NCBI GenBank assembly: GCA_021828935.1
Contig: JAJZCU010000094.1
Coordinates: forward strand, 1-7,501
Length of the DNA stretch: 7,501 bases
Direction: 5' to 3'
Origin: Planctomycetota bacterium
Lineage (GTDB): Bacteria; Planctomycetota; Phycisphaerae; WQYP01
The notes under the pieces: generated by a model
The model's input: only the letters and a program-made list of their open reading frames with translations
Databases searched by the model: none
What the model was told of the DNA's origin: nothing
Shown here: positions 6,424-7,501 of the stretch, one piece after another
Numbering within the stretch: position 1 is the stretch's first letter
Layout: the number at the start of each line of letters is the position of its first letter
Position numbers and translations under genes: made by a program

Positions 6424-6484
6424 AAACACTTACATTCGTGGATGCCAGATAAGCGCGCATCGCTCCAGCCGAGCAACATGACGG

Positions 6485-7399
6485 TTACGGCCAGTATTGA
6501 TGATCGTTGTTCCATGTTTCGTTCATGGTAATCGCCGCCCCAACGTTGCCGTTCAAGGGAACGTTTTCGTTCACATTGGTAAGGTCGCTATAGCGATACC
6601 AAGAGACGTGGCCATCGGCGAACAGCACGTTAGAACCTAAGTTGTGGATTTGTCCCGGCTCCTGCCCTTGCCCGGCGGTGGTGAGTCCGCTTGGCCCGGT
6701 CGGATCAACATTGTACAGGAAGGCATTGGTTCCGTTGGTCACCGGATTGCAGGTACGGTCGGTAACGGCGATCATGGCTGAAGGGTCGGTGACCTCTCCA
6801 GCGGGCACCAGTGAAAAAAGCTGGCCGCCGAAGTTGCCAATATCGCCGCCGAGGCCTTTCTGCTTGCCGTCGGGGGCGTTGGACTGTCCCCCCCCGGTTC
6901 CCCAATCATTATATCCATAAGAAAAGAACTGTTTGGATACGCCCACTTCCAACATTTCTTCAGCCGGTACGACAGTGCCGTTGGGCAGCGTATGTTGGCC
7001 GTAATACCCAATGCCCTCGTCCAGAGGCGTAGTGGCCAAACCGCCGCCGCTGCTGGTGGCGGTCCACACGTCGGCAATGGGGCGGGCCGGGCAATAGAAT
7101 ACCTTCATATTGCCGCCCATTTCATCGCGCAGCCGCGGCGCCCACATGCAGGCCAGATTTCCGTTGGAGTCGAATGTGTCCGAGCCGGGGTAAAAATGAG
7201 TTTCATTGACATAATCGTTCATTGCGATGCCAATTTCGCGAAGGTTGCTGGCGCAACCCGATTGCAGGGCATCGGCGCGGGCGGAACTTAAGGCCGGCAA
7301 AAGAAGCGCCATCAAGATGGCAATGATCGTGATGACCACCAGCAATTCAATGAGCGTGAACGCAGCGTGCCTAGCGCGGCGGAAGGGGTGGCGTGGCAT
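6485..7399 (-). CDS. prepilin-type N-terminal domain protein with H-x9-DG motif
   Basis: This is a type II secretion pseudopilin-like surface or periplasmic protein of 304 residues. The basic leader [13 protein letters not shown] precedes [20 protein letters not shown]. The prepilin peptidase is expected to cut between Ala13 and Phe14 (most prepilins have Gly at -1), and Glu18 is the conserved +5 residue. After the helix comes [18 protein letters not shown], then VFYCPA, a Gly-rich middle and [16 protein letters not shown]. In that last segment His252, nine residues and Asp262-Gly263 form the H-x9-DG motif typical of PVC-group paralogues often annotated with DUF1559. These occur in tens to hundreds of copies per genome and their role is poorly known. 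The ATG at 7399 follows GGAGG by 6 nt, so this start is secure; the longer open frame to 7435 is not used. It is followed 61 bp later by the epimerase gene. Confidence 0.95.
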   Translation of the reverse strand: MPRHPFRRARHAAFTLIELLVVITIIAILMALLLPALSSARADALQSGCASNLREIGIAMNDYVNETHFYPGSDTFDSNGNLACMWAPRLRDEMGGNMKVFYCPARPIADVWTATSSGGGLATTPLDEGIGYYGQHTLPNGTVVPAEEMLEVGVSKQFFSYGYNDWGTGGGQSNAPDGKQKGLGGDIGNFGGQLFSLVPAGEVTDPSAMIAVTDRTCNPVTNGTNAFLYNVDPTGPSGLTTAGQGQEPGQIHNLGSNVLFADGHVSWYRYSDLTNVNENVPLNGNVGAAITMNETWNNDHQYWP

Positions 7400-7405
7400 T
7401 CGGAA

Positions 7406-7410
7406 CCTCC
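7406..7410 (-). promoter_or_regulatory. strong Shine-Dalgarno of the prepilin-like gene
   Basis: Minus-strand GGAGG sits 6 nt before the ATG at 7399. It is the only consensus Shine-Dalgarno in front of a gene in this window, and it decides the start over the upstream in-frame codon at 7435. Confidence 0.85.
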
Positions 7411-7458
7411 AGACAGAATTGAACGCGGCCAACATGCTTGCGTTCGATCTACTGTCTG
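7410..7458 (-). repeat. two-step inverted repeat in prepilin-gene leader
   Basis: Outer arms CAGACAG (7410-7416) and CTGTCTG (7452-7458) and inner arms GAACGC (7421-7426) and GCGTTC (7440-7445) are nested around a 13-nt loop. The outer left arm touches the Shine-Dalgarno, and the outer right arm lies just past the -10 box. It could be an operator over the transcription start, or a leader hairpin if transcription begins further upstream. Confidence 0.45.
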
Positions 7459-7459
7459 T

Positions 7460-7488
7460 ATTCTACGCAGTTGCCGCCGGTTCGCCAA
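7460..7488 (-). promoter_or_regulatory. sigma-70-type promoter of the prepilin-like gene
   Basis: On the minus strand TTGGCG (7488-7483) and TAGAAT (7465-7460) are separated by exactly 17 nt. They match TTGACA at 4 of 6 and TATAAT at 5 of 6 positions. Transcription would start near 7453, giving a leader of about 53 nt carrying the GGAGG. It probably also drives the epimerase gene. Confidence 0.6.
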
Positions 7489-7501
7489 ATTTTAAGTTTG
7501 C

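Overview
The window reads as chromosomal DNA from a GC-rich bacterium of the PVC group, most likely a planctomycete. The best taxonomic clue is the prepilin-like protein at the right end. It combines an [13 protein letters not shown] N-terminus with an H-x9-DG motif near the C-terminus, an architecture greatly expanded in Planctomycetota, Verrucomicrobiota and Lentisphaerota. A Tat-exported GH125 mannosidase, weak or absent Shine-Dalgarno signals at most genes, and short intergenic repeats (ATCCGCG arrays, ACGCAGAG units) fit the same assignment. No phage, IS, CRISPR, tRNA or rRNA gene is visible.

Layout: positions 1-548 are non-coding and hold repeat structures: an 8-bp inverted repeat, two direct copies of a REP-like unit, and a nested inverted element. 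Positions 549-3110 carry two minus-strand respiratory genes. The upstream one is nuoH (membrane quinone-site subunit of complex I). The downstream one is a lipoprotein with a degenerate cytochrome oxidase subunit II-like domain that has no CuA ligands, fused to a class I cytochrome c. A 339-bp repeat-bearing gap separates them. Both start codons lie exactly 7 nt downstream of the hexamer TACCAT and lack a Shine-Dalgarno, which suggests leaderless transcripts. After a 237-bp divergent spacer come two plus-strand genes: a small DUF488 protein and the GH125 exo-alpha-1,6-mannosidase. Two minus-strand genes converge on them: an NAD-dependent sugar-nucleotide epimerase and the prepilin-like protein. 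The latter has the only strong Shine-Dalgarno and the only good -35/-10 pair in the window.

How the genes may work together: nuoH and the cytochrome lipoprotein both belong to electron transport. NuoH is detached from its usual nuoG/nuoI neighbours, and the cytochrome protein has no oxidase subunit I beside it within the window. The mannosidase and the epimerase both concern sugars, one in periplasmic glycan breakdown and one in cytoplasmic nucleotide-sugar synthesis, but they are convergent and need not be coregulated. No multi-gene novel system is evident. The most unusual items are the CuA-less subunit II-cytochrome c lipoprotein, the shared TACCAT start context, and the nested inverted repeat element near the left end.
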